64,000 bases of DNA from Stromatinia cepivora (GCA_014898415.1 RCTD01000005.1:186001-250000); one strand, 5' to 3'; positions 24,051 through 38,039 are shown, counted from the first letter of the stretch. The notes: a model not told the origin generated them from the sequence alone. Made by a program: numbers and translations.

Positions 24051-25899
24051 AAATTTTTGGTATTTTGATTTCTAAAACTTCTTCGATCGGATATATTATA
24101 TTTTTTATATTATCTGTATTTATTAACGAAATTATAAAATCTGAAATAATTTTATCTTTAATATAAAGATTCATCTTATAAATAATTGGGATTATAATTA
24201 TAATATATTCTATACTTTCTTGAATTTTGGCTTACATAGATATTGCAATCAATATCTTTATAATCTTATTTTCCCGTTTTTTTTCAGGATCTTATTCCAT
24301 ATTTCTTTTTCGTTTTTGTATTAAATATTTTAAAGATTTATCTTTAAGATCCATTTCATTCTTTTATTCGATTTCAAATAATTATAGATTTATTTTGTTT
24401 TTTGATTCTATTAAAATAGGTTTATCAATAAAATTTAAGATGATCTTAAATTTTGCTTTTGGTATAGATTCAGGGTTTGCAGAAATTGATTTTTGAATTG
24501 GATCCTCTGAAATAATGAATTCGATATCTAAAGTATCCTTGAAAAAAGATTCTTGATTTGTTTTCTAAATATTATTATTTTTATTTTCATTGTATATTAA
24601 TATTGATGTATTTAATTTACCTGGTTTCAATTCGACAATTGGGGTGCTTGGTATAATCATTGAATTCAGTATAATATCTATTGGAAAGAATATTTGGAAC
24701 AAAGATGATATAGGTATTACATTTGGTATTGAAGATGGAAAAGATGTTTTATTTATTATCGATCTATTATAAGGTTTTTGATCTGGTTTTACATTTTTTG
24801 TTCTTTATAGGCCTGATTTATAATTTCTTAATTTAAAATCTAAATCTTCTTCTCAATAAGATTCATTTATAATTACTTTATTTAATCGAAATATATAATT
24901 TAATTTTGGAGAATACATTTTGATATATTTATTTGTAATTTTTGAATACTCTAAAAATATATCGATTCTTGAAATATTCCACAATTTATTATATCTCTAC
25001 CCTTTCGGAATAGTTTTGAGATTGATATAAATATAATATTTGCTCCCTCAAACTTTGTATATCTTTATATTTAGTATTGTATTTGTAAAAGTTTTTATAA
25101 GAAATCAATCTATTCTATTTATATTAGAATCAATATTAATATAATTCCTAATATAAATATTATATTTTATAATTTTATTCCAAAATTTTAATAATAATCC
25201 AACTTCTTTTAGTATTACTTTTATATTTATCTTTATAATCCTTATATTCCATTTTACAGATCCGTTTTAATATAAAGAAATAATTATTATAATTTCGGAT
25301 TGTATACCTAATAATCATTTATAAATAACTTATAGGAGTTCCAGTGTATTATTAATTTTAATTATAATAATCTTTTTTTTAATAATTAATTCCATCTCTT
25401 TTTTTCAAGTTTTTAATGTTTAAATTATATTATCTTTTTGTTTAAATAATATAATCCAATTTATTTTTATATAATTATTAATGATCAATATGAAATAACG
25501 ATTCCCTCAAATCGATTTTGGGAATGATCCTGCAACATCGAAATATATAAATTCGAATCTCTTTGATTTATACAAATTCAATTACTTCAGAATACGATTG
25601 ATCATTTTGGTAAATATATATATTTTGTAGATATTTAATTCAATTAGAACCTTTATTGGTTTGGTTATATTGGATATCTTGTATAAATTCTTGATCTTGT
25701 CTGGATCTAAATAGTTGAATCTTCGATATTATAATAAATATCTTTTTTTTTCTTTAAGTATTAATTTGTTATCGATATCTTTGGTACTATCGATTATCTT
25801 TGAAGAAAAGCCTTTTTCCTAATTATTTTGATATATATTAGAATAGAAAATTATATCCTTATATTCTTTGATTATATATAAAACTATATATATTCTGTT

Positions 25900-26109
25900 T
25901 TATATTTTAATACAGATAATTTTCTTATTATCCTTCTTGAAATATATATAATAAAAATTGAATTCCCTTTGCAACTCTGTTTCATAGATCCTTTTTTCTG
26001 ATAACAAGTTTACTCCTAACCCTAATATATATAATATATTTGAAAGTAGTATTTTAGAATTATCTTTATATACTATATCTATTAAACTCCAATGGCGATA
26101 ATATATCAT
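25900..26109 (-). pseudogene. Copia B protease/pre-integrase remnant
   Basis: The minus stretch I-L-L-S-N-I-L-Y-I-L-G-L-G-V-N-L-L-S-E-K-R is the segment between the aspartic protease and the integrase zinc region of Copia polyproteins. Homologous stretches are in A and C. Nothing intact remains on either side. Confidence 0.75.
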
Positions 26110-26599
26110 TCCCCTATCAATCTTTATCCTTCATTTGATAATAGATTCTATTGATCTGAATAATAAAGATTGGTCAGATATATATAAAGAAGCGCCTATA
26201 TCGATATATCATTTGCTAAAAGAAGCCTTACTAATGATTTCCTTTGTCAAATTATAATCTTCCTCTATTATATCCTTAATATCGGAATCTGATTCAGAAA
26301 TATTATTAGCAAAATATATTTGATCTTTTTTATTGAAATAAACCTTCTTTGGATTCGATAATCCCCTTCTCCTTTGGTAACAAAGGTAATTATAAAGGAA
26401 TTTGTTGGTTCGTATTAAATATAAACAATTTTATATATAATGATCTTCCCTTTGATATAGATTGTAAATATTATTTGAAATCTCGAAATCTGATTCTTGG
26501 CGTCGAGAAATATATCTAAATCCTTTTGCAATTTATACTAGCTCTGATCTATCCTTAAGATGAAGTTCCTTAGCCTGTAAATGCTTGATCTTATCATCG

Positions 26600-27100
26600 A
26601 TACTAAAGCTGATTTAGATATCCAATATATCTATTACTCCTTGATAATCGATTGAAAGATTATATATTAAAACCAAGAACAAGGCAGTATCTTGATATAC
26701 TAACTGATAGCTTTCATTTACAATTCCTAATTTCCTTCTATACTCTTTTAATCTATCCCAGATTTCGATAATAATTATGTCAGGATAAATATTGAATTAG
26801 AATTTGAAGTTCTGGATTATCGTTATATACATATTGACTATAATTATACTAACTCTGATATATTTTGATTTAAAATATCTCCAGAGTATATATACTATTG
26901 AATATTTGTCGATGAGGACTTCATTATTATTATTAAATATTGTACAAATATATGATAATACATTCACTTCGTTCTTTAAGTATTCCGATTTCAACTCGAT
27001 ATTATAACATATACGACCATTGATCTTGTAGGTAGATGCTATATTGGGTCCTGTAATCTGTATATATTCGTCTAATATTTGATCAATTATATAAAATTAT
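26600..27100 (-). pseudogene. Copia B gag remnant
   Basis: The minus stretch 26994-26797 (S-E-Y-L-K-N-E-V-N-V-L-S-Y and a following W-R-Y-F-K-S) matches the gag of C at 43366-43130 and of A. It lies just inside the 5' LTR side, as gag should. The 26700-26600 part continues with stops. Confidence 0.65.
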
Positions 27101-27593
27101 CCTTTCCCTTTTAATTGTATCTTCGTTTATTTAAACCATTGTTCATGATTGTTTTGATTGAATTTCGAAGGGTTGTTTGATTTCGACATTATGAAGGTTT
27201 TTTGTTATTTAATAGGTATCGAAGATAATCTTCAGATTTTTAAGACAATCTTAAAAAAAAAAGGTATATAATAAATAAATTCAAAATAATAAAGAAATAT
27301 AAAAATAAAATAATAAAAAAATTTATAAAATCATATTATAATATATTTTCTTATAGCTATGCGAATTTGTTTTTCATTTCTGCTATAATTCTGTATTAGT
27401 ATTATGTAGACTATTCTCCGCTCTAGTCTATAATATTGTGAATTATAAATTATATTATTATATTTCAATTCTGCTTTAATGGCACTATATGAAAACTCTG
27501 ATTTTCATTTTGTTCCACCCCTACTAGCTATACTAATCCTTTCTCGATTTGCTTTGCTTTTTAATCACTACTATACAACCGGATTTCATAATC

Positions 27594-27759
27594 TATTAAC
27601 TTTTGGTATAGAAAATAATAATATTGTTGATTATATAGATTGAATTAAGGATCTATAATTCTAATAGGAATAGAATTAAGGTTATCCCCAAATATGGTCT
27701 GTGCACCATTGTGGTCTCGTGACCTCAATTCTAATCCTATGATGGCCTCATTTCCAACA
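27594..27759 (-). repeat. 5' LTR of Copia B
   Basis: Inner (left) end is mutated (TATTAACTTTTGGTATAG); outer end is clean (GGCCTCATTTCCAACA). Confidence 0.94.
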
Positions 27760-27882
27760 AATCTTTTATTCAAGATCCCTAAATAGAATTTTATCATCAA
27801 TAATCTCCATTTGGATAATAAGTAATCTGAATTTTCTATATTATTCTAGGAAATTGCTATATCGAGTTATATTAGGTATAAC

Positions 27883-28104
27883 CTATATTTTGTATTGAAA
27901 GCAAGTATTATCGATTTCGACCGGGTTCCGATAAATTGCTACAAGTTGTTCGACCAATTCGAGTACTATAAATCGGGGTACTTGTATATAAAGAGTATGA
28001 CAATATACTTGTACTTCCGATTCGATTTGATCGATTATGTATATACAGCATTGCATCTCACTCTTAAATGATATAATATATAATTCGAATCGTTCTATGA
28101 CCAA
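27883..28104 (-). pseudogene. Gypsy D gag remnant
   Basis: A minus-strand open stretch of about 73 codons (F-K-S-E-M-Q-C...Y-C-H-T-L-Y-I-Q-V-P...L-V-E-Q-L-V-A-I-Y-R-N-P) reads as the structured part of a Gypsy gag (retrotrans_gag type), just inside the 5' LTR. Its inverted partner in copy E is near 31170-31400. The flanks up to 28968 hold stops. Confidence 0.65.
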
Positions 28105-28968
28105 TAATTACCACAAATTAGCTTTAGATTCAATACTATCACTAAGTTTAGTAATAAGATTTGTAGGTTTTAATATATATACATTTTACTACAAGTTATA
28201 ATTAATACAGGAATACGATTTTAATCGATTAGATTGGTTTTTTGAATAAAGGAACCCTTGATTATTAAATAGATTATCATTTCTTGAAAGGAAAGGAGAA
28301 TCCTCGGAGAACCCCAGATGATCAGATTGTCTAATCAAAGTTTTCTTTTTTTGATTTCAGGATCTTCAGGTTTGTTTAAATAAAGGTCCTTAAATTTCGA
28401 TTAAAGGAATAAAGGGAGTTTTAAGTACTATTATTGATTTGAATACTTATATAAGTATCATTTAGAATTCAAAAAAAGATTGCATTATTACAGAACTTAT
28501 CGTTATTATAACTTTCAATTATCGATTCTCCTTTTTCAAATTCATAACCATTATATAGAGATCTTATAGTTGTAATGATGATTTAAAAGGAACAATTGAA
28601 TTGCTAGGAGTATCGATTTCATATACTGGAATCTTTTCTTTATCAATCTTCTTTCTTTCAATAATAATATTATTTAATTCTGTATTTATATTTTCTTTGA
28701 AAAGTTGTTGAAATAATTGAAGAGAAGAAAAGAGTTCTTTAGAATATGTTTTCGAAAATTCGAAGTATATAAAAAAAGGAGTTTATTGTATTATAAAAGT
28801 AATAATATACTTCTAAAAGTATTTATATTTTCATCAATTAAATCAGAATAGATCTTTTTCTTTTAAATATAATATTTGTAAAAGTTCATTTAAAAAAGTA
28901 TTATTAAAGTGAGGTATTATTTAGAAGATCATCAAATAGCTGAATATTTATAAATAAATTGTAGATAA

Positions 28969-29250
28969 TATAATATATAAAAACTATAATAAAATTGAAT
29001 AAATAGAATTAATTATATTCTTTAGAATCTACAATTAAAGAATTATGATTTATAAAAAGCGATTAAATATATATATACAAATATCCATTTGTAAATTGCA
29101 GGATTATATACATATATTATTAGGGTCATTATTTTATTATACTAAATTGTATGAATCGTAACGCATATACACGGACGATCAGCTCATTAATGGATATAGA
29201 AGATAAGAGGTATCACATGGTTAGCCTCCTGTGGTTCACGATTCGTGACA
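28969..29250 (-). repeat. 5' LTR of Gypsy D
   Basis: 282 bp, inverted relative to 30028-30309. The outer end ACGATTCGTGACA is clean; the inner end is AT-rich and mutated. Confidence 0.93.
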
Positions 29251-29639
29251 AATATAACAATTCAAATATAATTCCAATTTATAAATTATCAATTAATTCA
29301 AAAGTATAAATATAAAAAGAAAAAAACAATTGAATTATCAAATAAATAAAATTATTTATATTATTACAAATCAAAAATAAAACCTATATAATTCAATTAT
29401 TAAACGGATCTATAATTTTTCGATCTACAATAATAAAACTTTATATAATTGAAACAGCGATATCAATAGAACCTATTATATAAATAGAATCTATTATAAT
29501 AAGATAAATCCTTTAGAAAATATCCTTAAAGGATTTCGAAATCATTTCCTAAAAGAAATTTAAAACTATCTTAAAAAATATAATAAAAGCGAATTCTAAT
29601 ATCTTTTAAATAGTCGTTTTATTAATAAAAATATCATAT

Positions 29640-30027
29640 AATATAACAAATATGATATTAATCGAAATTATAATAATATATTTCATTAAAGATATAATAG
29701 AAATACTGAATATAGTTATCTATCTTCAAAACGATAAAGAAGAAAATATTACTAAAATCTTCGATGAAAATCTATTAGTATTTGATATACTCCAAAATCT
29801 ATCGATTTATAAAAAATCAAGAAAAAAGGAAATTAATGATTTAATAGGAAATAATATATTCGAAATTATATAATAAATAGATATATTAAAAGGTATACAA
29901 ATATTCAAATCAAGATTTATCGATAAAATCAAAAACAAAAATATTGAAAAGGTATTCCCAAAATTAAGGTTTGTAATTTAAGTATAAAATGATATAGAAA
30001 AAAAAACAATATTAATACAATCATTTA
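29640..30027 (+). pseudogene. Copia F integrase-to-RT junction (degraded)
   Basis: The plus-strand open stretch 29652-29873 ends with the 'R-K-K-E-I-N-D-L-I-G-N-N-I-F-E-I' start of a Copia RT (consensus style: S-R-x-K-E-I-x-G-L-L-E-x-G-V-F). RT continues to 30027 (I-K-N-K-N-I-E-K-V-F-P-K-L-R-F-V-I) and is cut there by Gypsy E. It resumes at 44250. Confidence 0.75.
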
Positions 30028-30309
30028 TGTCACGAATCGTGAACCACAGGAGGCTAACCATGTGATACCTCTTATCTCCTATATCAATTAATGAGTTGAT
30101 CGTTTATGTACATGTGTTACGATTTATACGATTTAGTATGGTAGAATGGTGATCCTAATAATGTATATGTATAGTCCTGCAGTTTACGAATGGGTATTTG
30201 TGTATATATATTTAGTTGTTTTTTACGAATTATAATTCTTTAATTGTAGATTCTAAAGAATATAATTGATCTTATTTATTTAGCTTTATTATAGCTTTTG
30301 TGTATTATA
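30028..30309 (+). repeat. 5' LTR of Gypsy E
   Basis: TGTCACGAATCGTGAACCAC start is clean; the inner end TGTATTATA corresponds to TGCGTCACA in the 3' LTR. Confidence 0.94.
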
Positions 30310-32548
30310 TTATCTACAATTCATTTACAAATATCCGGTTATTTGATGATCTTTTAAATAATACTTCACTTTAATAATACCTTTTTAGATGAATTTTTAC
30401 AAATGTTATATTTAAAGGAAGAAGATCTATTCTGATCTAATCGATAAAGATATAAATACTTTTAGAAGTATATTATTACTTTTATAATATAATAAACTTC
30501 TTTTTTTGTATACTTCGAATTTTCGAAAATATATTTTAAGGAATTCTCTTTTTCTCCTCAATTATTTCAATAACTTTTCGAAGAAAATATAAATACAGGA
30601 TTAGATAATATTATTATTGGAAGAAAGAAAACTAATAAAGAAAAGATTTCAACATATAAAATCGATATTTTTAATAATTCAATTGCTCTTTTCGAATTAC
30701 TATTATAATTATAAGATCTTTATATAATAATTATAAATTTGAAAAAAGAGAATCGATAATTGAAAGTTATAATGATAATAAATTCTATAATAATACAATC
30801 TCTTTTTGAGTTTTAAATGATATTTATATAGATATTTAAATTAATAATAATATCTGGGACTCTTTTTATTTCTTTAATCGAAACTCAAGGATTTTTATTT
30901 AAGCAAACCCGAAGATCCCGAAGTCAAAAGAAGAAAACTTTGATCAAACGATCTGATTATTTAAGGTCTTTCAAGGATTCTCTTTCTTTTTCAAAAAATG
31001 ATGATCTATTTAATAATCAAGGATCCTTTTACTCAAAAAATCAATCTAATTGATCAAGATCGTATTTTTGTATTAATCACAATTTGCAATAAGATATATA
31101 TACATCAAAACCTATAAATCTTATTACTAAATTTAACGATAATATTGAATCTAAAATTAGTTTGTAGTAATTATTGATTATAAAACAATTCGAACTATAT
31201 ACTATATTATTTAAGAATGAAATGCAATATCATATATATATAATCGATCAAACCGAATCGGAAGTATAAATATATTATCATACTCTTTATATACAAATAC
31301 CCTGATTTATGGTACTCGAATTGATCGAACAATTTACAGCGATTTATCGGAACCCGGCCAAAATCGATGATGTTCGTTCTTAATATAAGATATAGGTCAT
31401 ATCTAATACAATTCGATATAACAATTTTCTAGAATAATATAGAAAGTTCAGATTACTTATTATCTAAACGAAGATTACTAATAATAAAATCCTATTTAGG
31501 GATTTCGAATGAAAGATTTCCGATTTTCTTTTGTAAATAATAACAATATTTATCAAGGATTACAAAACTATAAAAGAATTTGCAAATATATTTATTAGAA
31601 TAGATCAAAATGAAGTTTCATTATAAAAACGAAACCGATATTGTATTGATTGAGAAGCTCTTATAGCTATTTGTAAATCAATAATTACTATGAATCTTTT
31701 GCAACCCTTTTAGAATTCTAATAACTTCAATTTTGGAATCTTTATATTCCTGAAATCGTTTCTACCCTGGAATACCCTTTTCGGATATATTGGTTTTGCT
31801 GTATTTAATAATTATTCGAACTTCAAATGCTTATTGCTCTTTCTCTTTTCTGGAGCAGTATATATATTGATACTTTGTATCGATAACTTCAATAAGATTG
31901 AGATAATACAAAAAGAAGCAGAAGAATTCGAAGAATATCAGAATGCCGAAGAAGATTTCAGTTTAGAAGTTATAGTTGAAGTTATATAGAATATTTGTTT
32001 AGAAAAAGAAAAGTGTTTAAAATTAAATACTTAGATTCTATTTTCATTTTAAATGTTATATAGGATATAAGATTTCTTGATTTAATCAAGTTTATAGGAA
32101 GAAAAGTATTCATCTTTTTTTATAATCTTTTGAAAAATGATTATATTTATTGATTAAGAGTATTTATTAATTCTAAAGTAAATGGATTTGTTTTTATTAA
32201 TATTATATTCTTTATTTGTTTATTTCCTATATTTAAATTAAGAATTATATTATTTGAAATTTCAATTGAAGTTAAAAAGTATAATAATATATAAGGCTAT
32301 ATTATTATTTATTTTATATTCTTTAATTTAATAATCAATAATTATAAATAATCTTTTGTTCTTTTCTTTATTATTGAATTAGAGAATTATAATGTTATTT
32401 TAGATAAATTTTGGTTAATAAAGATTCAAACGAAACTCGATTATTTTAATCGATATCTCGAATGATCTAAAGAAAGATCCTGTATTATCTTATATTCGAA
32501 TAATCTCCTTGTTATCTAATCATCCCTTTGTAAATGAAAAATCGATTG

Positions 32549-34240
32549 TGTGACGAACCCAACGAGCGTTTAGAGATCAACCTTAGAATTAAAAGCTACA
32601 GAGCTAAAGAGAATGTGCTACGAAACTATATATATGATCGGTTCGAAGCTTAGTACCGTACTAGCCCGATCGGACGCGATTATGTATATCTTGTAACACT
32701 ACCCCCCCTTCTGAAGAATTCATTCCGAATTCGCTTTTAAATAAATGATTTAAGTACAAAAATGATTATTAATCTTCTTTTAATAAAAATGCCTGATATA
32801 TAGATTGTATCACAGTTAACAAATATACATCCATTGTACCATATACCTTCTCCAAACAATCTTCAAAATATCGGCTATTGATCATCTTTCCTAAATCTTC
32901 ATCATTATCGTTTTTAAACTCAATAATCAGTATAATAGCCAAAATAGACTTTTATCGATCTCGGGTTTTTTGATACAGATCTAATGGACAGATTTATACT
33001 CAATAAGAAATACTTTTATATTATATACATTTATTTTGTTTATACAAAAAAGTTCTTTCAAAAAAGGAAAATTCGGGTATTTGTATATAAAGTAGAATCA
33101 AAGTATAATCAAGTTTGTTCGATTGAATATTAAAAAAGTTAAAAGTATTAATGATATTAAGGTTGTTAATGTTCATTAGATTGTAATTCCGAGAATGGGA
33201 TAGATTCTGTAATATATATAAGACTCTAAGTTCATTAGAATAGAATAATACAAAAAATCTATTTGTTATATAAGCAATTAATTGTTGTATGATCTAAACA
33301 AAATCGGGATAAAAACAAAAAAAAGAAAGTTATTGAAAAAAACGATTTCTAAGAATAGTATTAAATCTATTACGAAAAATTGAGATCTTATTCAAATCGA
33401 GCCAATTCTGATCTTTAGCTTTGTAAAGAGTTCTTTCGAATTTTATAATATAGATATATAAAGAATCGATTCTTTATTTAAAAATGAATAATTTATCTTT
33501 GATTTTTTGAACTTTATTCGGATTATTGTAAATATATATGAATTGATTTAGAATCGTTATATAATCTAAAGAAATATTTTGATTAAGAAAAAAAAACTGA
33601 AATAGTATTATAATTTATATATAAGATTCGAGATTGAAATAAATATAATAAAATTGAATTGTAAAATTGCCGATCGTAGCACTATCTATTTATAGTTTCG
33701 CTCGAATCAAAGGAAGTTAGATATCGAACTTTTGAAAGTTATCATTGAACTTTTCAGGATCAAAAAGAAAAGATTTCGGACGAAAAGGAATATAAACTGT
33801 AGGAATACATTCGAAAATCAGAAAGTATAGAAATAAGATTTCATTCTATTAACGAATCACTTCACCACAAAGTTTTGTAATTGCAAAGTTTATTAAATCG
33901 TAATTTATAATTTAGAAATTAAGGGTAAGAAATAAAACAACATTTTCGAATAGTATCAAGAAAATCTATATGCAGATGAGAGAACAGGAGTGATATATCT
34001 AAACAAAAGCAAGCGGAGTATGTGTACAAGTTTTATTCGTAAATATATATAGATGTTATTCCATTTTTTATTTGGAAAAACTTTTAATAATATAATGAAT
34101 TTAATAAGCATTTAAAGATCAATTTTAGAATTAAAAGTTATAAAGTTAAAGAGAGTATGCTACAAAGTTATATATATGATCGGCTCGAAGCTTAATACTG
34201 TACTAGCCCGATCGGACGCGATCACGTGTATCTCGTAACA
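32549..34240 (-). mobile_element. Gag-only LTR element, copy 2, inserted in Gypsy E
   Basis: 150-bp LTRs (32549-32698 and 34091-34240) with a perfect GATTG duplication (32544-32548 and 34241-34245). Orientation is opposite to copy 1. The interior (32699-34090) aligns over its length with copies 1 and 3 and codes only for degraded gag on the minus strand. A C-rich stretch after the left LTR is the polypurine tract on the coding strand. It splits Gypsy E between gag and protease. Confidence 0.95.
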
Positions 34241-34879
34241 GATTGATTAGTTTAACAAAATACTGATCGACAAAATGATCAATTCGAAGAATATTAGAAT
34301 CGAAAAGATTTATAATTGAATAAATCAATTGTAATTGATGATGTACAATAAAAATCTTCAAATATAAATGCAATACAGATTTTTATTGAAAAAGAAGAAA
34401 TCCTAATTCCTTTCAAATTTAATTTACCTTTTTCTTAATTAATTATATTATTATTGTAAATCTACAAATGTCTTTCCTGTATATCACCCGAAGTCTTCGA
34501 TCTATATACATTCAAATCCAATAAATTCCAATTAGAATATAAAAGAAATAAACAAATTGAACTCTTTATTATTACTTTAAAAGAATTCGATAATATAATA
34601 AATTCTCAACGAAATGAACAATATATAAAAGAAAGAATATTGATTACCCTAACCGAATTCAAGAATATAAAAGTTCGAAAAAAACTCGATTAAATATTAA
34701 TTGAAATCAATTCAAAATCCAAAATACCATCTAAATATCGATAATATTATCGAACTTTTTCCAAGTATGAATTAAACATTTTACCTTTTAATCGATCTTA
34801 TAATTATAAAATCATATTGAAAAGCAAAGAAGAATAAGTTTTGTATTATAATTTGTTTTACAAAATATCCCTGGAATAA

Positions 34880-35500
34880 TTGAAAATTGTCAAAGAATAT
34901 ATTATGGATAATCTTAACAAAGATTTCATTGAATCTAATCAAACTCTTTATACTGTATTTATTCTATTCGTTAAAAAACCCAATAATAGTTTGAGATTCT
35001 GTATAAATTTCAGATTATTGAATTCCTTGATATATAAGGATCAGTATCCTTTCTTTTTGATCAACAAAATGTTTTCTCGGCTTTCTAATATTAAAATCTT
35101 TATCAAATTCGATATTCGTTAAGCTTTTTATTGTATAAAAATGAATCCTATTTCGGAAGAATATACTATTTTTCGAATTCGATATAGATTATATAAATAC
35201 AAAATCGTACCATTCGGATTAACAAATGATTTTGCAATCTATTAATGTTATATAAATGATATTCTATTCGATTATCTAAATATTTTTTATATAGTATATT
35301 TCAACGATATTCTAATCTATTCCGAAAACGAAGAAAAGCATCAAACTCATATTAAACTAATTCTCGAACGATTAGAAACCACTAATTTACAAATGGATCT
35401 CAAGAAATACGAATTCAATATTATATATACCAAATACTTAGGCTTTATTATCTTTATTAAAAGAATAAAAATAAACCCTAAAAAGATTAAAATAATTAAA
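34880..35500 (+). pseudogene. Gypsy E reverse transcriptase (degraded)
   Basis: The plus-strand stretch 34880-35122 reads I-L-F-V-K-K-P-N-N-S-L-R-F-C-I-N-F-R-L-L-N, then Y-P-F-F-L-I, then I-K-F-D-I-R. These are Ty3/Gypsy RT blocks, with the first catalytic Asp present. The active-site block at 35297-35308 reads Y-F-N-D, so one Asp of Y-x-D-D is Asn. The sequence continues to the conserved 'K-Y-L-G-F' region near 35440 (Y-L-G-F-I-I). Scattered stops. Confidence 0.85.
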
Positions 35501-36399
35501 AATTGAATCTTTCCGATAACAATAAAAAAAATCCAATCATTCCTTAGTTTTTGTAATTTTTATTAATAATTCATTAAAGATTATAATATAATAACAAAAC
35601 CTTTTAATGAATTTATTAAAGCAAATATTAAATTCATATTCAACGAAGTATATCAAAATATATTCAATATCTTAAAGAAAAAACTTATCTCTATTTTATT
35701 CCTGCAATATTATAATCACTGATTTCCTTATATACTCGAAACAAATATATCCGATAAAATAATTGCTAATATATTATTATAATAGTATAACGAAGATTAA
35801 TTCCCTGTAATTTATTTCTTCAAAACTATAATTATCGCTGAATTGAACTACGAAATTCATAACAAAGAAATGCTATCAATCATTCGATCTCTCAATCATT
35901 AAAGAATAGAATTCGCTGGCTCATTATATAAAATCAAGGTTTATACTGATTATAAAGCCTTCGAATATTTCATGATTATTAAGATTCTCAATACCCGATA
36001 AGTTCGCTGGATAAAAGTTTTAGTTGATTATAATTTCATTATTATATATCATCTTAGAAAAGATAATCCTTTTGTTAATACTTTAATCTATCGAATTGAT
36101 AAATTCAACCTTTAGAACTATATCAAGAAGAAAAATCGCCTTCAGTAATTTATTAAAGATAACCAAATTGATATTGAAATTATAAGAAAAACTTTATAAA
36201 AGTATTATCTAAACGAAATAATAATTATTAATATCGATTTAAATAAAATTGCTTTTCGATTCGATTTAATTAATTATATTATCGAAGCAAATAAAACTAT
36301 AAATAACTTGTTAATATTCAAAATACAAATTATCCAAAATTATAAGTATATATTATTTCAAAATGATCTTTTGCTTTATAATGATTATTTAATGATATC

Positions 36400-37100
36400 C
36401 AATATCGATAATCTTTGAACTTATTTGATTTGTAAAACCTATAATTCCGTTTTTATTGTTTATCTTAATATAAGTAAAACCTACCTTTTATTATTTCAAC
36501 AATATTACTAACCCAGAATATACAATATTGTAACCAGATATATATATAATTGTTATATTTATAAATATAGTTTTATTCTATATAATTATATCCCCGGTTT
36601 ATTATATCTATTTCCGATTCCTAATCGAATATAGTAATATATTATTATAGATTATTATAACTTTAATAAGAATAAATATGAATATAATAATATTTTAATC
36701 ATTATTGATTAATTAATAAAGTAAACTATTTTTATACTTTATTATAAATCAATCAATATTCGAGTTTAAATATAATTATATCTTTATTATATATATCGAT
36801 ATTATAATCCCTTTAATATTATAATATCAGATCACGATTTTCAATTCATATCACAATTCTGAAAGGAATTCAGTTAAATCCTAAGAATCGATCTCAAACT
36901 ATCCACTGTTTATCATCCCCAAATTGATAATTAAATTGAGATTTATAATCAATATCTTCAATAATGGTTAAGGTTGTTTATTAATTATTATTAAGATGAT
37001 TGATCAGAATTCCTATTTATAATGGATTATATATAACTTACTCTTCTATATGATTTCTTAGAAAAGCTTACACCCTACAAAACCCTATACGGATATACAC
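36400..37100 (+). pseudogene. Gypsy E integrase core (degraded)
   Basis: Plus strand between RNase H and the chromodomain-like tail. Traces of the zinc-binding N-terminus are at 36480-36600. Core blocks follow, including the degraded 'S-D-H-D-F-Q-F-I-S-Q-F' at about 36829-36861, and sequence matching D's 18456-19010. This is the intact join of the site where Copia A is inserted in D. Stops throughout. Confidence 0.65.
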
Positions 37101-37309
37101 CGAAATATATATAAGAATAAAAGGAAAACGCTAATAAGCCAACAAATGATATAAATATGCATAATACCTTTATATATATAGAATATAATAAATTAGTTTT
37201 TGCGTAAACAAAAGAAGACTTATTGTATATTCAAGCCAAGATATCGAAATCTATAAATACTCATTAATATAAAATCGATTTCGATATTGAAGATTATATA
37301 TAATTCAAT

Positions 37310-37760
37310 ATGAAGAGTTACCCTACCCAAAGATTATCTAAAAAACTGGATTTCTTAATTCAAGGAAGATTCAAAATCATTAATCGATTTGGGAGCTCTT
37401 TTAAACTCGAATTTTCGATTATAATAAAGATTCATTCTGTTTTCTTTTTAGATCGATTATATAAGATATATAACAATCCTTTTCTTGATTAAATACTCGA
37501 ATTATCTCTGCTTATTAATATAACTAATAATTCAAAATAAAAAATGAAAAAGGTTCTAATAATAAAGAAAGCACGAAAAACCCTATTATACAAAGTTTTG
37601 TAGCTTAATAGTAATACCAATCTTATCTGGTATTCTATTTTCGATTTTAAAATATTATTATATCTTCTATACAATTTTCATCTGACCAATTCAATATTGT
37701 TTGATCCTCCTAATCGATTAATTGATTGAATAAAGCTTTATAAAAACAGAAAGGATAATT
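37310..37760 (+). pseudogene. Gypsy E integrase C-terminus and chromodomain-like end (degraded)
   Basis: 37310-37492 reads K-L-D-F-L-I-Q-G-R-F-K-I-I-N-R-F-G, then I-K-I-H-S-V-F...L-D-R-L. This is the 'G-P-F-x-I...H-x-V-F-x-x-x-x-L' module at the end of chromovirus integrases. After about 150 bp, F-D-F-K...Y-N-F-H-L-T-N, then a P-P-N-R-L segment, resembles the chromodomain and tail that close such polyproteins. This places D and E in the chromovirus-like Gypsy branch. Confidence 0.7.
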
Positions 37761-38039
37761 ATAATTATATAAATAACGATTCATTTATAAAATCAAGGGA
37801 AAAAAAAGTGTTCTTTAATTCAGTAGATTAAATGTTATAATTTTATAATGATATATATATATACAATTATAAAAGAATCGAAAACCTATACAAATTCGAA
37901 GGAATTTGATTATATATGTATATAGTCCGAGTTTTATACAACAGACGAACTACCACCACCAAGACAATACAAAAGCAATATATACTTATAATCATTTCAA
38001 AAAAATCATGCAAAAAGAAGCTTGAACATGATAAAAACG

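Larger units (their letters stand above)
22276..27759 (-). mobile_element. Copia element B, complete with LTRs, inserted in Gypsy D
   Basis: 166-bp LTRs (22276-22441 and 27594-27759, TGTTAAC...CCAACA) are flanked by a perfect AATCT duplication (22271-22275 and 27760-27764). Length is 5484 bp. Minus-strand order is gag (about 27100-26600), protease/pre-integrase (26109-25900), integrase (about 25700-24900), RT (about 24050-23000) and RNase H (22710-22474). It is the copy with the most readable RT, keeping Y-I-D-D at 23484-23470. Stops throughout show that it is dead. Confidence 0.95.
18456..29250 (-). mobile_element. Gypsy element D (chromodomain type), interrupted by Copia A and Copia B
   Basis: Visible parts are 18456-22275 and 27760-29250; the 3' end lies left of Copia A, outside the window. 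The 5' LTR is 28969-29250 (282 bp), the inverted copy of E's LTR at 30028-30309. Going left, the minus strand gives gag (28104-27883), protease region, RT (around 20607-20170), RNase H and integrase (19000-18456). Every part has its inverted counterpart in the plus-strand copy E. Outward of the LTR lies Copia F (29251 on). The RT active site reads Y-F-N-N instead of Y-F-D-D (20190-20179). Confidence 0.9.
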
